Origin: Alphaproteobacteria bacterium
GTDB lineage: Bacteria; Pseudomonadota; Alphaproteobacteria; Rs-D84
Direction of reading: 5' to 3'
Assembly (NCBI GenBank): GCA_024402715.1
Contig: JAKSTF010000005.1
Coordinates: 1 to 49,686 of the forward strand
DNA length: 49,686 nucleotides
Shown: positions 18,178-26,358 of the stretch, piece by piece
Layout of the letters: every line of letters begins with the position of its first letter
Numbering within the stretch: position 1 is the first letter of the stretch
The notes under the pieces: generated by a model
What the model was told of the DNA's origin: nothing
Databases searched by the model: none
Seen by the model: the letters and a program-made list of their open reading frames with translations, nothing else
Made by a program: the position numbers and the translations under genes

Positions 18178-18654
18178 TTAGTTTTTCTTCCCATACTCGG
18201 CAGAAACACGTGCCAATCGCGATGCCGGTTCGGCCAAAATACGTGCGATTGTTCCACGAATTTCCAACAAGGATGGTAATTTGGATAATTGCACAACGCC
18301 GTTCACATCCAGAACATCTGCATCCATTTTACCACCAACGATTGTCAAATTTGGATGTTCATCCGCAAATTTGGCCAACACTTTGGTAACTGCCAACGAA
18401 TCAGTTGCAACCGCAACCGCTGTTGGACGTTTCATCATATCGGATACAGGTGCAAAATCAGTGTCTTTCAACGCCAATTTCATCAAACGGTTTTTAACCA
18501 CCTTGAACAAAGAAACCATTGGGCGCAATTCATTACGCAATGTTTCCATTTCTTTTACGGTCAAACCATGATTTTCAATAACGAAAATACCGTCTGCTTC
18601 TTTCAAGGACGACTGCAACGCAGAAATCAAATCTGATTTTTCTTCGCGTCTCAT
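18178..18654 (-). CDS. rplJ: 50S ribosomal protein L10
   Basis: 158-residue anchor of the ribosomal stalk. The N-terminal RNA-binding domain and KVVKNRLMKLAL are family features, and the C-terminal helix binds L7/L12 dimers. It is preceded by AAGGA and by a 208-base leader that carries L10-leader-like structure, indicating autogenous control by L10-L7/L12. Confidence 0.98.
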   Translation of the reverse strand: MRREEKSDLISALQSSLKEADGIFVIENHGLTVKEMETLRNELRPMVSLFKVVKNRLMKLALKDTDFAPVSDMMKRPTAVAVATDSLAVTKVLAKFADEHPNLTIVGGKMDADVLDVNGVVQLSKLPSLLEIRGTIARILAEPASRLARVSAEYGKKN

Positions 18655-18659
18655 ATCTT

Positions 18660-18868
18660 TTATCCTTTATCCTGATTGCGAAAATTTCGCAACCCCCGTT
18701 TTGTTAAACTTTCCATCCGGTTTCCCAGAATGGGGCCTTGGTTCCTGCCCCAAAGAATTTTATCTTTGTCTATGATGGGAATTAAGCCAATCTTTTCTGT
18801 GGCACCATCAGTCTCGGACAGAAATCTGTTTATGGTGTGCAACATTCAATTACACACCATATGCTTTA
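18660..18868 (-). promoter_or_regulatory. L10 leader: autoregulatory mRNA structure
   Basis: The non-coding stretch between rplA and rplJ contains a perfect 9-bp stem (18831-18839/18853-18861), a GGGGC/GCCCC stem (18732-18736/18747-18751) within the GGAACCAAGGCCCC region typical of L10 kink-turn leaders, and a TTGCG/CGCAA hairpin (18676-18692) just before the rplJ Shine-Dalgarno. Position and motifs match the known ribosomal L10 leader class; the exact fold was not computed. Confidence 0.7.
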
Positions 18869-19543
18869 TTATTTTACCTCTATCTTCAAGCCCGGACCTT
18901 GTGTCGTCGCAACAGACGCACCCAAGATATATTGGCCTTTAGAGGATACAGGTTTTACTTTCTTTAATTGTTCAATCAATGCATTTACATTTTCAACCAA
19001 TTGTTCTGTTGTAAATGACATCTTACCAACACCTGCATGAATAATCCCCTTCTTTTCGGCACGGTATTCAATCTGACCCGCTTTGGCTGTTGCAACAGCT
19101 TCTGCTACATTGTTTGTTACCGTCCCCAATTTTGGATTAGGCATCAAACCCTTTGGTCCCAATATACGTGCAACCTTTGACATTTTTGGCATCATATCAG
19201 GTGTTGCAATAACGCGGTCAAAATTAATTTCACCCGCTGCAACTTTTTCAATTAAATCTTCGCCACCAACAACATCGGCCCCAGCTTTTTTAGCTTCGTC
19301 CGCACTGTTTACAGTAAACACCGCAACACGAACAGTTTTACCCGTTCCATTTGGCAAAGACAACATACCACGAATATTTTGATCAGCCTTGGTCACATCA
19401 ATTCCCAAACGAATCGCAACTTCCAAGCTTTCATCAAATTTTTTAGATACATATCCACGTAATGCTTCGATCGCATCAGCCAAAGAATAAACCTTTTCCC
19501 GATCCAATTGTGCCCACGCTTTCTGTCTTTTGGTAATCTTCAT
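18869..19543 (-). CDS. rplA: 50S ribosomal protein L1
   Basis: 224-residue L1-stalk protein, starting MKITKRQKAW with GGAGG upstream. It contains LPNGTGKTVRVAVF and the family signature GPKGLMPNPKLGTV. It follows rplK after 3 bases and is probably translationally coupled. Confidence 0.99.
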   Translation of the reverse strand: MKITKRQKAWAQLDREKVYSLADAIEALRGYVSKKFDESLEVAIRLGIDVTKADQNIRGMLSLPNGTGKTVRVAVFTVNSADEAKKAGADVVGGEDLIEKVAAGEINFDRVIATPDMMPKMSKVARILGPKGLMPNPKLGTVTNNVAEAVATAKAGQIEYRAEKKGIIHAGVGKMSFTTEQLVENVNALIEQLKKVKPVSSKGQYILGASVATTQGPGLKIEVK

Positions 19544-19546
19544 ATC

Positions 19547-19978
19547 TTAATCCTCCACCTTTACGCCCATAGAACGGCACTGACCCGCAACAATATTCAT
19601 CGCAGATTCAATGGTAGAGCAATTCAAATCCGGCATTTTATTTTCCGCAATTTGTTTTATTTGTTCTTGGCTGATCTTACCAACAAAATCACGACCTGGC
19701 TTATGCGAACCAAGTTTCAACCCTAATGCCTTTTTAATATAATACGACACAGGCGGCAATTTCATAACAAATTCAAAACTGCGATCTGTATAAACTGTAA
19801 TAATACATGGAATCGGCATTCCAGGTTCTTTATCAGATGTTTTATCATTAAATTGTTTGCAGAATTCTGCAATATTAACACCAGCCGCACCCAACGCCGG
19901 TCCAATTGGAGGGGCAGGATTCGCCTGTTTTGCAGGGACAACTATTTTAACTATCCCTTTTAATTCTTTTTTTGCCAT
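19547..19978 (-). CDS. rplK: 50S ribosomal protein L11
   Basis: 143-residue protein of the GTPase-associated centre. The start is the internal ATG at 19978 ([17 protein letters not shown]) with GGAG upstream; the frame extends to 20038 but without family support. [11 protein letters not shown] and the C-terminal RNA-binding domain ([10 protein letters not shown]...) are typical. Confidence 0.98.
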   Translation of the reverse strand: MAKKELKGIVKIVVPAKQANPAPPIGPALGAAGVNIAEFCKQFNDKTSDKEPGMPIPCIITVYTDRSFEFVMKLPPVSYYIKKALGLKLGSHKPGRDFVGKISQEQIKQIAENKMPDLNCSTIESAMNIVAGQCRSMGVKVED

Positions 19979-20089
19979 TGTTTTTACTCCATTTTTTATC
20001 GAGTCACGTGGTACGATGTGGCCCATCCACCACGACATTCTTGCAGAATTTTATAGAAAAAATTCTAAAAATCCACAAAAATCTTTCAC

Positions 20090-20623
20090 TTAGATACGTT
20101 CAACCTGTGTAAAATCTAACTCAACACTAGTTTCACGTCCAAAAACCAAAATACTAACAGTCATTTTTTGTTTTAAATTATCAACTTCGGCTGCAATACC
20201 ATTAAAGCCCGCAAACGGCCCATCCGTAACATGAACCTCTTGTCCAACAGAATATTCTGCAACATCCGTAGAAAACGCACCATCTTCAACCTGTTTCAAC
20301 AAACGACGTGCTTCTTCTTCACTGACTGCAATAGGTTTATTTTTTGCCCCCAAAAACATAACAACTTGAGGCATCAATTTTACCAACGAAAAGGTTTCAT
20401 TATTCAAAACCATTTGAACAACAATATACCCTGGAAAAAACTTCTTTTCAGTTTTCACACGCTTTCCACCCTTAATCTCGGTAACTTCACGTGTAGGAAC
20501 CAAAATTTCCCCAAACAACGCATTCAATCGACGCTTATCAATTTGTTCACGCAAACCACGCGCAACTTTATCTTCACACCCCGTATGAACATTTACAACA
20601 AACCATTGCATATTATTTTCCAT
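20090..20623 (-). CDS. nusG: Transcription termination/antitermination factor NusG
   Basis: 177 residues from ATG 20623, chosen because AAGGG stands six bases upstream and the protein then begins MENNMQWFVVNVHTG. The NGN domain (KFFPGYIVVQM) is followed by a C-terminal KOW domain (VTDGPFAGFNGIAAEVD). It couples RNA polymerase to Rho or the ribosome. A gap of 20 bases separates it from secE. Confidence 0.97.
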   Translation of the reverse strand: MENNMQWFVVNVHTGCEDKVARGLREQIDKRRLNALFGEILVPTREVTEIKGGKRVKTEKKFFPGYIVVQMVLNNETFSLVKLMPQVVMFLGAKNKPIAVSEEEARRLLKQVEDGAFSTDVAEYSVGQEVHVTDGPFAGFNGIAAEVDNLKQKMTVSILVFGRETSVELDFTQVERI

Positions 20624-20643
20624 TGCACACCCTTTTGTACGTT

Positions 20644-20823
20644 TTAGAAAATCCAACTAACCAACATATTCAGCAACCCATCAACTAAAAAGAAAAACAA
20701 AGCTGCCAAACCTGAAAAAAACAAAATCATCATCGTTGCCCGCACAACCGAATCACGCGCCGGCCATACGATTTTAAACCATTCGTTACGAACCGATTTA
20801 ATATATTCCAGTACTTTTTTCAT
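20644..20823 (-). CDS. secE: Preprotein translocase subunit SecE
   Basis: 59 residues, MKKVLEYIKSVRNEWFKIVW..., with the amphipathic N-terminal helix carrying the SecE signature (NEWFKIVWPARDS) and one membrane span (residues ~29-50). It is essential for SecYEG. It fits the trnW-secE-nusG order found in many proteobacteria. Confidence 0.97.
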   Translation of the reverse strand: MKKVLEYIKSVRNEWFKIVWPARDSVVRATMMILFFSGLAALFFFLVDGLLNMLVSWIF

Positions 20824-20876
20824 AAAAATTATCCATAATTTCCGACCATTAACCGCATAACAGTCCAGAATCTTCT

Positions 20877-20950
20877 TGGCAGGGGCTAAAGGAATCGAAC
20901 CCTTATCCGCGGTTTTGGAGACCGATATTCTACCGTTGAACTAAGCCCCT
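20877..20950 (-). tRNA. trnW: tRNA-Trp (CCA anticodon)
   Basis: 74 nt with encoded 3' CCA (20877-20879). Acceptor AGGGGCT/AGCCCCT, D-arm GTTC..GAAT, anticodon loop CTCCAAA with CCA, T-arm with TTCGATT. The first anticodon-stem pair (27-43) is a U-C mismatch. It is the first element of the secE-nusG-rpl-rpo operon. Confidence 0.96.
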
Positions 20951-20956
20951 GTATTG

Positions 20957-20987
20957 ATTATAACTGCACACAAACAACCACACACAA
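20957..20987 (-). promoter_or_regulatory. Promoter of the tRNA-Trp/secE/rpo block
   Basis: On the minus strand TTGTGT (20982-20987), a 19-base spacer and a perfect TATAAT (20957-20962), with the mature tRNA beginning seven bases later. Confidence 0.55.
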
Positions 20988-21030
20988 TCCACATGGTCCG
21001 CGATACAGTATCACACCCGACAAAAAAATC

Positions 21031-21049
21031 AAGTATAAATATTATACTT
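21031..21049. repeat. AT-rich perfect inverted repeat between tRNA-Trp and virB8
   Basis: AAGTATAA/TTATACTT (8 bp, 3-base centre) inside the 230-base intergenic gap, flanked by an A-run on the left and a T-run on the right. It could be an operator for either divergent unit or a weak terminator; nothing decides this. Confidence 0.5.
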
Positions 21050-21121
21050 TTTTATCCACATTCACGCAAGCGTTTTTTGACCACACAACCCAACTTAGAT
21101 TTAATTTAACCGCTTTTTTAC

Positions 21122-21151
21122 TTGCACAACGCAACAATTTTTGTCTACAAT
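21122..21151 (+). promoter_or_regulatory. Probable promoter of virB8-9-10
   Basis: TTGCAC (21122-21127), 18-base spacer, TACAAT (21146-21151). The GTG start follows at 21187 after GAGGGAA. Confidence 0.5.
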
Positions 21152-21186
21152 TATCAAAGAATTAATGAAAGCGAGGGAATTTTATT

Positions 21187-21879
21187 GTGCAAAACCGCAT
21201 AGAGCCACCAGTTTTACTGTCCAGATTGATGACCTTTGTATTGGCCGGCGCGTTAGTTGTTTTAACAACATTGGTTGTAACCTTATATAAAATGTTCCCC
21301 ATTAATCGCCCCCAAGTGTTTTTTTTATCAGCCAGACCACAAAATGATTTGCAGATAATTTTAAGCGAAATTCCACCGACAAATAAAAACATGGATTGGT
21401 ACAAACGTTCATTTATACGCGAATACATACGGGTGCGGAATGAAATTGTTCCAAATGTGAATGAAATGCATAATCGTTGGTCAAATAATGCGGGCGGGCT
21501 AGTTCGTGCATGGTCAACAACACCCGTATTCCAAGAATTTACCCAAACAAAATTATGGGCAGTCATGATGAACAACGTATTGGGGAATTATTTTACGTGT
21601 CGCGTTGAATTCAAAGACGGTGCATTAACACCACGAACACACGATACATATTCAGCAGAATTTAAATATTTTTGCACAGATATTAGTGGACAGGAATACC
21701 AAAAAGATTATACAATCGTAATAAAATTAGAACAAGAAAACACCAGCCCAATGAAATGGTTCGAAATTTTAGATAATCCATTGGGATTACGTGTATCAGA
21801 ATATAAAATAGAATCCGATAACGGTGACCCATTAAATATTGGATACCAAATGATTGGTAATCAAAACGGAATCTATTAA
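21187..21879 (+). CDS. virB8: VirB8-like type IV secretion protein
   Basis: 230-residue bitopic inner-membrane protein: a short cytoplasmic N-terminus, one membrane span (residues ~12-36), then a periplasmic NTF2-like domain. SFIREYIRVRNEIVPN and the C-terminal DNPLGLRVSEYKI match the VirB8 family blocks. VirB8 is an assembly factor of the T4SS inner-membrane complex. The start is GTG with GAGGGAA upstream. It is first in an operon with VirB9- and VirB10-like genes. The DotI-DotH-DotG order of type IVB systems is the main alternative, but the C-terminal NPLG motif favours VirB8. Confidence 0.8.
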   Translation: MQNRIEPPVLLSRLMTFVLAGALVVLTTLVVTLYKMFPINRPQVFFLSARPQNDLQIILSEIPPTNKNMDWYKRSFIREYIRVRNEIVPNVNEMHNRWSNNAGGLVRAWSTTPVFQEFTQTKLWAVMMNNVLGNYFTCRVEFKDGALTPRTHDTYSAEFKYFCTDISGQEYQKDYTIVIKLEQENTSPMKWFEILDNPLGLRVSEYKIESDNGDPLNIGYQMIGNQNGIY

Positions 21880-21907
21880 CAGACATACAAAGCTAAGGAA
21901 TGTTGAC

Positions 21908-23428
21908 ATGTTATTAAGAGATGCAGTCAAATTAAATACATCTATATTCTGTTTGGTATTGGCAATGATGACTAATATCTCATTTGCAGACGATTACGGT
22001 GTACAAACGGCTTGGGACAATCCAAGTGCCAATATGACCAGTGGCAGCAGCAAACCTGGATATGCACAATTATCATGGGCCGCGGGCAGTGTGTTACCAA
22101 TCAAATTACGTAATGGGATGGTAACAATGTTAACATTGCCAAATGGCGAACAAATTGCAGATGCCGTTGTTGGTGACAACGGTTTGTTTGCCATTGATGC
22201 CACCCAGGGCGATCGCACAATGTTCATCAGTCCGGCGCCCGAAAATCAAGGTTCGGATACAAATTTGATTGTAACAGGTAAATCAGGTAATAAATACATA
22301 TTTTATTTGCGCAGCGAACCCCGAAATGCCAGTGAAATTACATATTCCCAGGTTGATATTGTTTTGGATGGCAATGCCACATTACCGGGTGCTGCAAATA
22401 CCACTGTTACATCAGGTGGTGCAAAGTCTATATTTAAAAAATCAGCCCCTGCCCAAAGTGTCGTTGGTGTTGACGGCGAAGATTATGGATGGATAAAATC
22501 AATGAAAATAGATCCATCTGAGTTCAGATTTGATTTAGATATATTTGTTCCAAATCCAGATGATTATGTTATCGCCCCCGAACGTGTATGGCGTGATAGA
22601 ATATTTACATACATTGATTTTGGTGACAAAGTTATTGCGATGACACAACGTCCGGTTGTATCACTGTTAGTCGAAGGTGGGGAAGCCCCGGTTGGTTTCC
22701 GCACAGATGGCGAAGATGGGCGTCTATTAATTGTCGAAGCGGTCGGTGATATGGTGCTGCGCAGTGGTCAACGTTTGGTATGTATAAAAAAACGTGAAAA
22801 ACCATTCTTAATTGCCGATACCGCATCTGTTATGGCATTGGCCGAGGCAAATGTTGCCCAATCCATGATGTCCAATCAATCGTTAAATAACATTGCATAT
22901 ACAATGAATCAAAATGCAATTAACATGGGCGGAATGAACTATACTGGAACCCCCGTTATGATGGGTAATATGCCAAATAATTCAGGTGCTGGTTATTATA
23001 TGCCAACATCGTATTCCGCGTCACAAAATTATGGCACCAATACGGGATTAACAATGATACCAACAGAACGTGTAACGGCCGGTTCATATTTACCACAAAC
23101 AAATATCCCATTAATTACCAGCAATCAAAACGGTGTTGCCGTTGAATTAAAGGCAGACACTTCTGTCAAAGCATTAGATGATTATTGGGCCGGATTATTA
23201 TCAAAATTCAGTGGTGAAAATGGTCAAGGTTTATTAACACCATACAAAGACAAAGTATTCTTTGCCGTTGATGAACAGGGTGTTGGTGATTTGGGGGCCG
23301 CATCATCAACTGCACGCCTGTATCGTTTACGTATTGGTCCATTATCGGATATTGACGTGGCACAAACACTGTGTGACAAATTATTAAAATTCAGTGGCAC
23401 CAGTTGCAGTGTGGTTCGTATTCAATAA
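21908..23428 (+). CDS. virB9: VirB9/TrbG-like T4SS outer-core protein with C-terminal SPOR-like domain
   Basis: 506 residues from ATG 21908 (AAGGAA upstream). A signal peptide ends near residue 27 (NISFA-DDYG). The N-terminal VirB9 domain (residues ~30-130) contains LTLPNGEQIADAVVGDNGLF and TNLIVTGKSGNKYIFYLRS; the C-terminal VirB9 beta-sandwich (~185-297) contains RIFTYIDFGDKV and MVLRSGQRLVC. A Met/Asn/Gln-rich linker (~310-405) follows, then ~98 residues resembling a SPOR domain, ending YRLRIGPLSDIDVAQ and a final C..VVRI. VirB9 normally ends after its second domain (~270-300 residues), so the tail is an added peptidoglycan-binding-type module. No VirB7 lipoprotein gene lies next to it. 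Confidence 0.82.
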   Translation: MLLRDAVKLNTSIFCLVLAMMTNISFADDYGVQTAWDNPSANMTSGSSKPGYAQLSWAAGSVLPIKLRNGMVTMLTLPNGEQIADAVVGDNGLFAIDATQGDRTMFISPAPENQGSDTNLIVTGKSGNKYIFYLRSEPRNASEITYSQVDIVLDGNATLPGAANTTVTSGGAKSIFKKSAPAQSVVGVDGEDYGWIKSMKIDPSEFRFDLDIFVPNPDDYVIAPERVWRDRIFTYIDFGDKVIAMTQRPVVSLLVEGGEAPVGFRTDGEDGRLLIVEAVGDMVLRSGQRLVCIKKREKPFLIADTASVMALAEANVAQSMMSNQSLNNIAYTMNQNAINMGGMNYTGTPVMMGNMPNNSGAGYYMPTSYSASQNYGTNTGLTMIPTERVTAGSYLPQTNIPLITSNQNGVAVELKADTSVKALDDYWAGLLSKFSGENGQGLLTPYKDKVFFAVDEQGVGDLGAASSTARLYRLRIGPLSDIDVAQTLCDKLLKFSGTSCSVVRIQ

Positions 23429-23454
23429 AAATTATATTGGTAGATTAGATTACA

Positions 23455-26031
23455 ATGAAGCTGATAAAGAAAAATATTTTTAACCTGCAATCAATACCCA
23501 AAAATACCCAATGGTTATTATTGGCGGCAGCGTTCATATTAGTTTTGATAATGTTAACATTGGTGTTAACAGACCACAAATCTGCCACCGTTGTTGACGA
23601 TGATACACCCGTCAATTTAACAATCACTCCGGATTCAAAATCCATTGATTGGACAGATACCCCCCTGAATGTAACAAAAACAGAAACATTTACAATCGGT
23701 GCCTCTGCGGCGGCAAAAGTATTATCAGTTGAATTTGCCCCAGAAATTGCGGGTATGACCCAACCACAGGAAACATGTTCACATATTGGTGAAATTGATG
23801 ACAAAATAACATGCACAATAACAATAAAATATAAACCAAACGTGGAAATGATGGCAGAAAAGGCCACACTAACAATTAAATGGCATGTTGCTGCACAACC
23901 AGATGAAATGCAAAAAACGGACACCATTGAATTTGTTGTTGGTGCAAAAAACACAAAAAAAATTGTAACAACCAACACTGAAAGTGAAACACAAAATAAA
24001 AAAATAGATTACACAGATAAAAATGCAACGTCTGAAAAAACGGTGACAACGCCCCCTGTGGAAAAAGATGTTGTTGCGTCAACACCAACAGCAACATCCA
24101 CCATACCAACAATCACGCCAGACGAATATGACAATATTGATGATACGGATGACATGATAGATATTATTGACACCCCAAAGGTAAATAATACAAAAACAGA
24201 AAAAACTGTATCACAACCCATATCACCCGCACCAGAAAAATCAAACGTTGTTCCACGTGCCGAATCGTGTTCAGATTTTGCATTTCCGGGATACGACACA
24301 ACCGGTAAACAAATTGGTTGGATACGTCCCGAAAAAGGTTCATATTATTTTCACCCATTTTCCGATAAAAAATGTGACACCCCAACCGGTAAATATAATC
24401 CAGATACAGGTATGATTTATGATATAAATAATGCAGGTAAAAAAATTGGAACCGATGCCGACCATATGGGGCGCACCAATATTCGTACCAACGGCGTATT
24501 ACCACAATTATCATCCAAACAACAAAAAAATATTAACCGTGCAAAACAATTGGATTCCATTGAATCTTTTAAACCATCTGGTGGTGGAATGACACGTTTC
24601 AATCCAAATGCCAAAGAAGGTGAAAATGCCGCCCGCAATATTGACACCGGATTAAACATAACCCGTAAACAGGATACTACAATTGTTGGAACCAGTGGCG
24701 AAGCCATATTTTCGTCAGATCCATTTGACAGAACATTTGTATTACGTCAATATAAACCGATTCCCGCCACAATAGTATCAGAGGTTCGTGCAGACCCATC
24801 ACTGTATAACGATAAATTGGGCAGCATTTCTTTGCCCGTCCGTGCAACAGTTGACCGTAATGTATATTCAGACAATGGCCGCACAGTTATTATACCAACC
24901 GGAACATTATTATTGGGATATGTTACTGGAACGTTGCCAGGCCCATATAAATCAATCGGCCGAATGGACATAAAATGGTATCAATTTATTTTACCAAATG
25001 GTGTTGAGTTTAATTTTGGTAATATTGATACTGACCACCCGTTTTCTGGGGATTCACAGGGGCGTTCCGGTGTTCCCGGCCACGGCAGTACCGATTATGT
25101 TCAACAAATGGTTATGCCAATGTTAACGGCAATTGTTCCGGCGGCGGTAAATATGATTGCCCCAATATCCGATAAATTTATAAATCAAATTAATTTGGAT
25201 AATAATACCGTCGTGCAATCGGGAACGGTTCGTTCATCGGAATTGGCAAAAAATGAAATTGTTACGGCGTGGAATCAAATTGCACAAAAATTAATGGTTG
25301 ATATGTTGGATAATACCGTTCCCCCATTTTCCATTGCCGCCGGCACACGTATAACCGTGTATTCACCAAATGATTTGGTTATTACATGTGGGGATGATAA
25401 TTCAAAAAAATGTTCTGTAAAAAATCAACAAAAGAATATTGGAGACATGCGAGACATACGCAATGAACGAGCCGATTTATCCAGAATTTCCAGGCCCACC
25501 CCTGATTACAATGATGGGTCATGGGTTGGCCAGGCACGTTCATTCAGTATTAACCGTGATGAATTTTGTGACTGTAAATCTGATGGTTCTTGTCATGCAA
25601 AAACAGGTGAAGATGCACAAGAAAAAATGCAAAAAAAAGGATACGATTTCACAACAATTGAATTTTACTGTCAGACATTAAGTTACAAGGCAATTAATAA
25701 CGCCAAGCAAGAGGCCGTGTACAACAATCAAAAAAGCAGTTCCAATCAAAACAGCATAGCCTCAATTGGTGGGGGCGAAATAGGCACTAAAAAATACAAT
25801 GAAAATGTCTTGGGCTTAAAATACGATGAAAATGGTGCGATTGAAAACCCATTTGCAAAACCCGCCACCCCAGAATCCGAACCACAGGCTGCAACAATCA
25901 CATGTGAAGACGGCACCGTCCCAGATACCAATGGTTGTTGTACCGGTGAAATATACACAGATATGGGCGAACAGGGATTTAATTGTTGCCCCGAAACAGG
26001 TGGCGATTGTTTCCCACCAATACCAATGTAA
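23455..26031 (+). CDS. virB10: VirB10/TrbI-like T4SS core protein with Cys-rich C-terminal tail
   Basis: 858 residues. The order is a short cytoplasmic N-terminus, a membrane span (~18-38), a long Thr/Asp/Lys-rich periplasmic region with a beta-sandwich-like part (45-160), and an insert around 265-330 with paired Cys. The conserved VirB10/TrbI domain (~421-645) carries LPVRATVDRNVYSDNG, IIPTGTLLLGYV and IAAGTRITVYSPNDLVI. After it comes an unusual ~200-residue extension with CDCKSDGSC and, at 816-858, six more Cys (DTNGCC, GFNCCPETGGDC). VirB10 spans the periplasm and lines the outer-membrane pore. The start has only a weak Shine-Dalgarno. A strong terminator ends the operon; VirB4, B6, B11 and D4 are absent nearby. 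Confidence 0.82.
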   Translation: MKLIKKNIFNLQSIPKNTQWLLLAAAFILVLIMLTLVLTDHKSATVVDDDTPVNLTITPDSKSIDWTDTPLNVTKTETFTIGASAAAKVLSVEFAPEIAGMTQPQETCSHIGEIDDKITCTITIKYKPNVEMMAEKATLTIKWHVAAQPDEMQKTDTIEFVVGAKNTKKIVTTNTESETQNKKIDYTDKNATSEKTVTTPPVEKDVVASTPTATSTIPTITPDEYDNIDDTDDMIDIIDTPKVNNTKTEKTVSQPISPAPEKSNVVPRAESCSDFAFPGYDTTGKQIGWIRPEKGSYYFHPFSDKKCDTPTGKYNPDTGMIYDINNAGKKIGTDADHMGRTNIRTNGVLPQLSSKQQKNINRAKQLDSIESFKPSGGGMTRFNPNAKEGENAARNIDTGLNITRKQDTTIVGTSGEAIFSSDPFDRTFVLRQYKPIPATIVSEVRADPSLYNDKLGSISLPVRATVDRNVYSDNGRTVIIPTGTLLLGYVTGTLPGPYKSIGRMDIKWYQFILPNGVEFNFGNIDTDHPFSGDSQGRSGVPGHGSTDYVQQMVMPMLTAIVPAAVNMIAPISDKFINQINLDNNTVVQSGTVRSSELAKNEIVTAWNQIAQKLMVDMLDNTVPPFSIAAGTRITVYSPNDLVITCGDDNSKKCSVKNQQKNIGDMRDIRNERADLSRISRPTPDYNDGSWVGQARSFSINRDEFCDCKSDGSCHAKTGEDAQEKMQKKGYDFTTIEFYCQTLSYKAINNAKQEAVYNNQKSSSNQNSIASIGGGEIGTKKYNENVLGLKYDENGAIENPFAKPATPESEPQAATITCEDGTVPDTNGCCTGEIYTDMGEQGFNCCPETGGDCFPPIPM

Positions 26032-26035
26032 AAAA

Positions 26036-26073
26036 ATATATGCTTGCCCTAATGGCAAGCATATATTTTTTTT
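26036..26073 (+). terminator. Intrinsic terminator after virB10
   Basis: 13-bp stem ATATATGCTTGCC/GGCAAGCATATAT (26036-26048/26054-26066) followed by TTTTTTT. Confidence 0.92.
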
Positions 26074-26074
26074 A

Positions 26075-26325
26075 TCCAACCACATTTCCACAAACATAAA
26101 TCAATCCCGCACAAAATTACGTTACATGGTATATAAAACATATTACAATTCACATATTATTTTATCTTTTTATTATAACACAATACATTACCTTGATTAC
26201 AAGGTGCATTTTAAATACCAAAAACAGAAAAAAACATATTATAAAATATGTTTTATTTAAGCGTCACCATATGTAATAAACATCTATACACTTTACACAT
26301 TTTATTACATGTTAAAATACGTTAA
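26075..26325. other. AT-rich intergenic region without a recognisable gene
   Basis: The 250 bases between the two facing terminators carry no credible ORF on either strand. The only structure seen is a 9-bp A/T hairpin with T-tract (AAAACATAT/ATATGTTTT, 26231-26254). No promoter-gene pair could be assigned. Confidence 0.5.
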
Positions 26326-26356
26326 AACAAACCGCCACAAAAGTGGCGGTTCGTTT
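26326..26356 (-). terminator. Intrinsic terminator after yidC
   Basis: CCGCCAC/GTGGCGG stem (26332-26338/26343-26349), followed on the minus strand by TTTGTTTT. Confidence 0.88.
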
Positions 26357-26358
26357 TA

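Noticed and set aside
18660-18845. 61-codon ORF between rplA and rplJ
   Set aside because: It lies in the L10 leader, has no family resemblance, and is better explained as regulatory RNA.
20877-20950. tRNA-Trp as an integration site for the T4SS genes
   Set aside because: No integrase gene and no duplicated tRNA 3' end were seen on the far side of virB10.
21187-26031. The core operon as DotI-DotH-DotG (type IVB)
   Set aside because: Gene order would fit, but the NPLG block of the first protein and the two-domain VirB9 features of the second favour the VirB8-9-10 family.
26036-26066. Long palindrome after virB10 as an insertion-sequence end
   Set aside because: It is followed by a T-tract right after a stop codon and has no partner repeat or transposase; it is a terminator.
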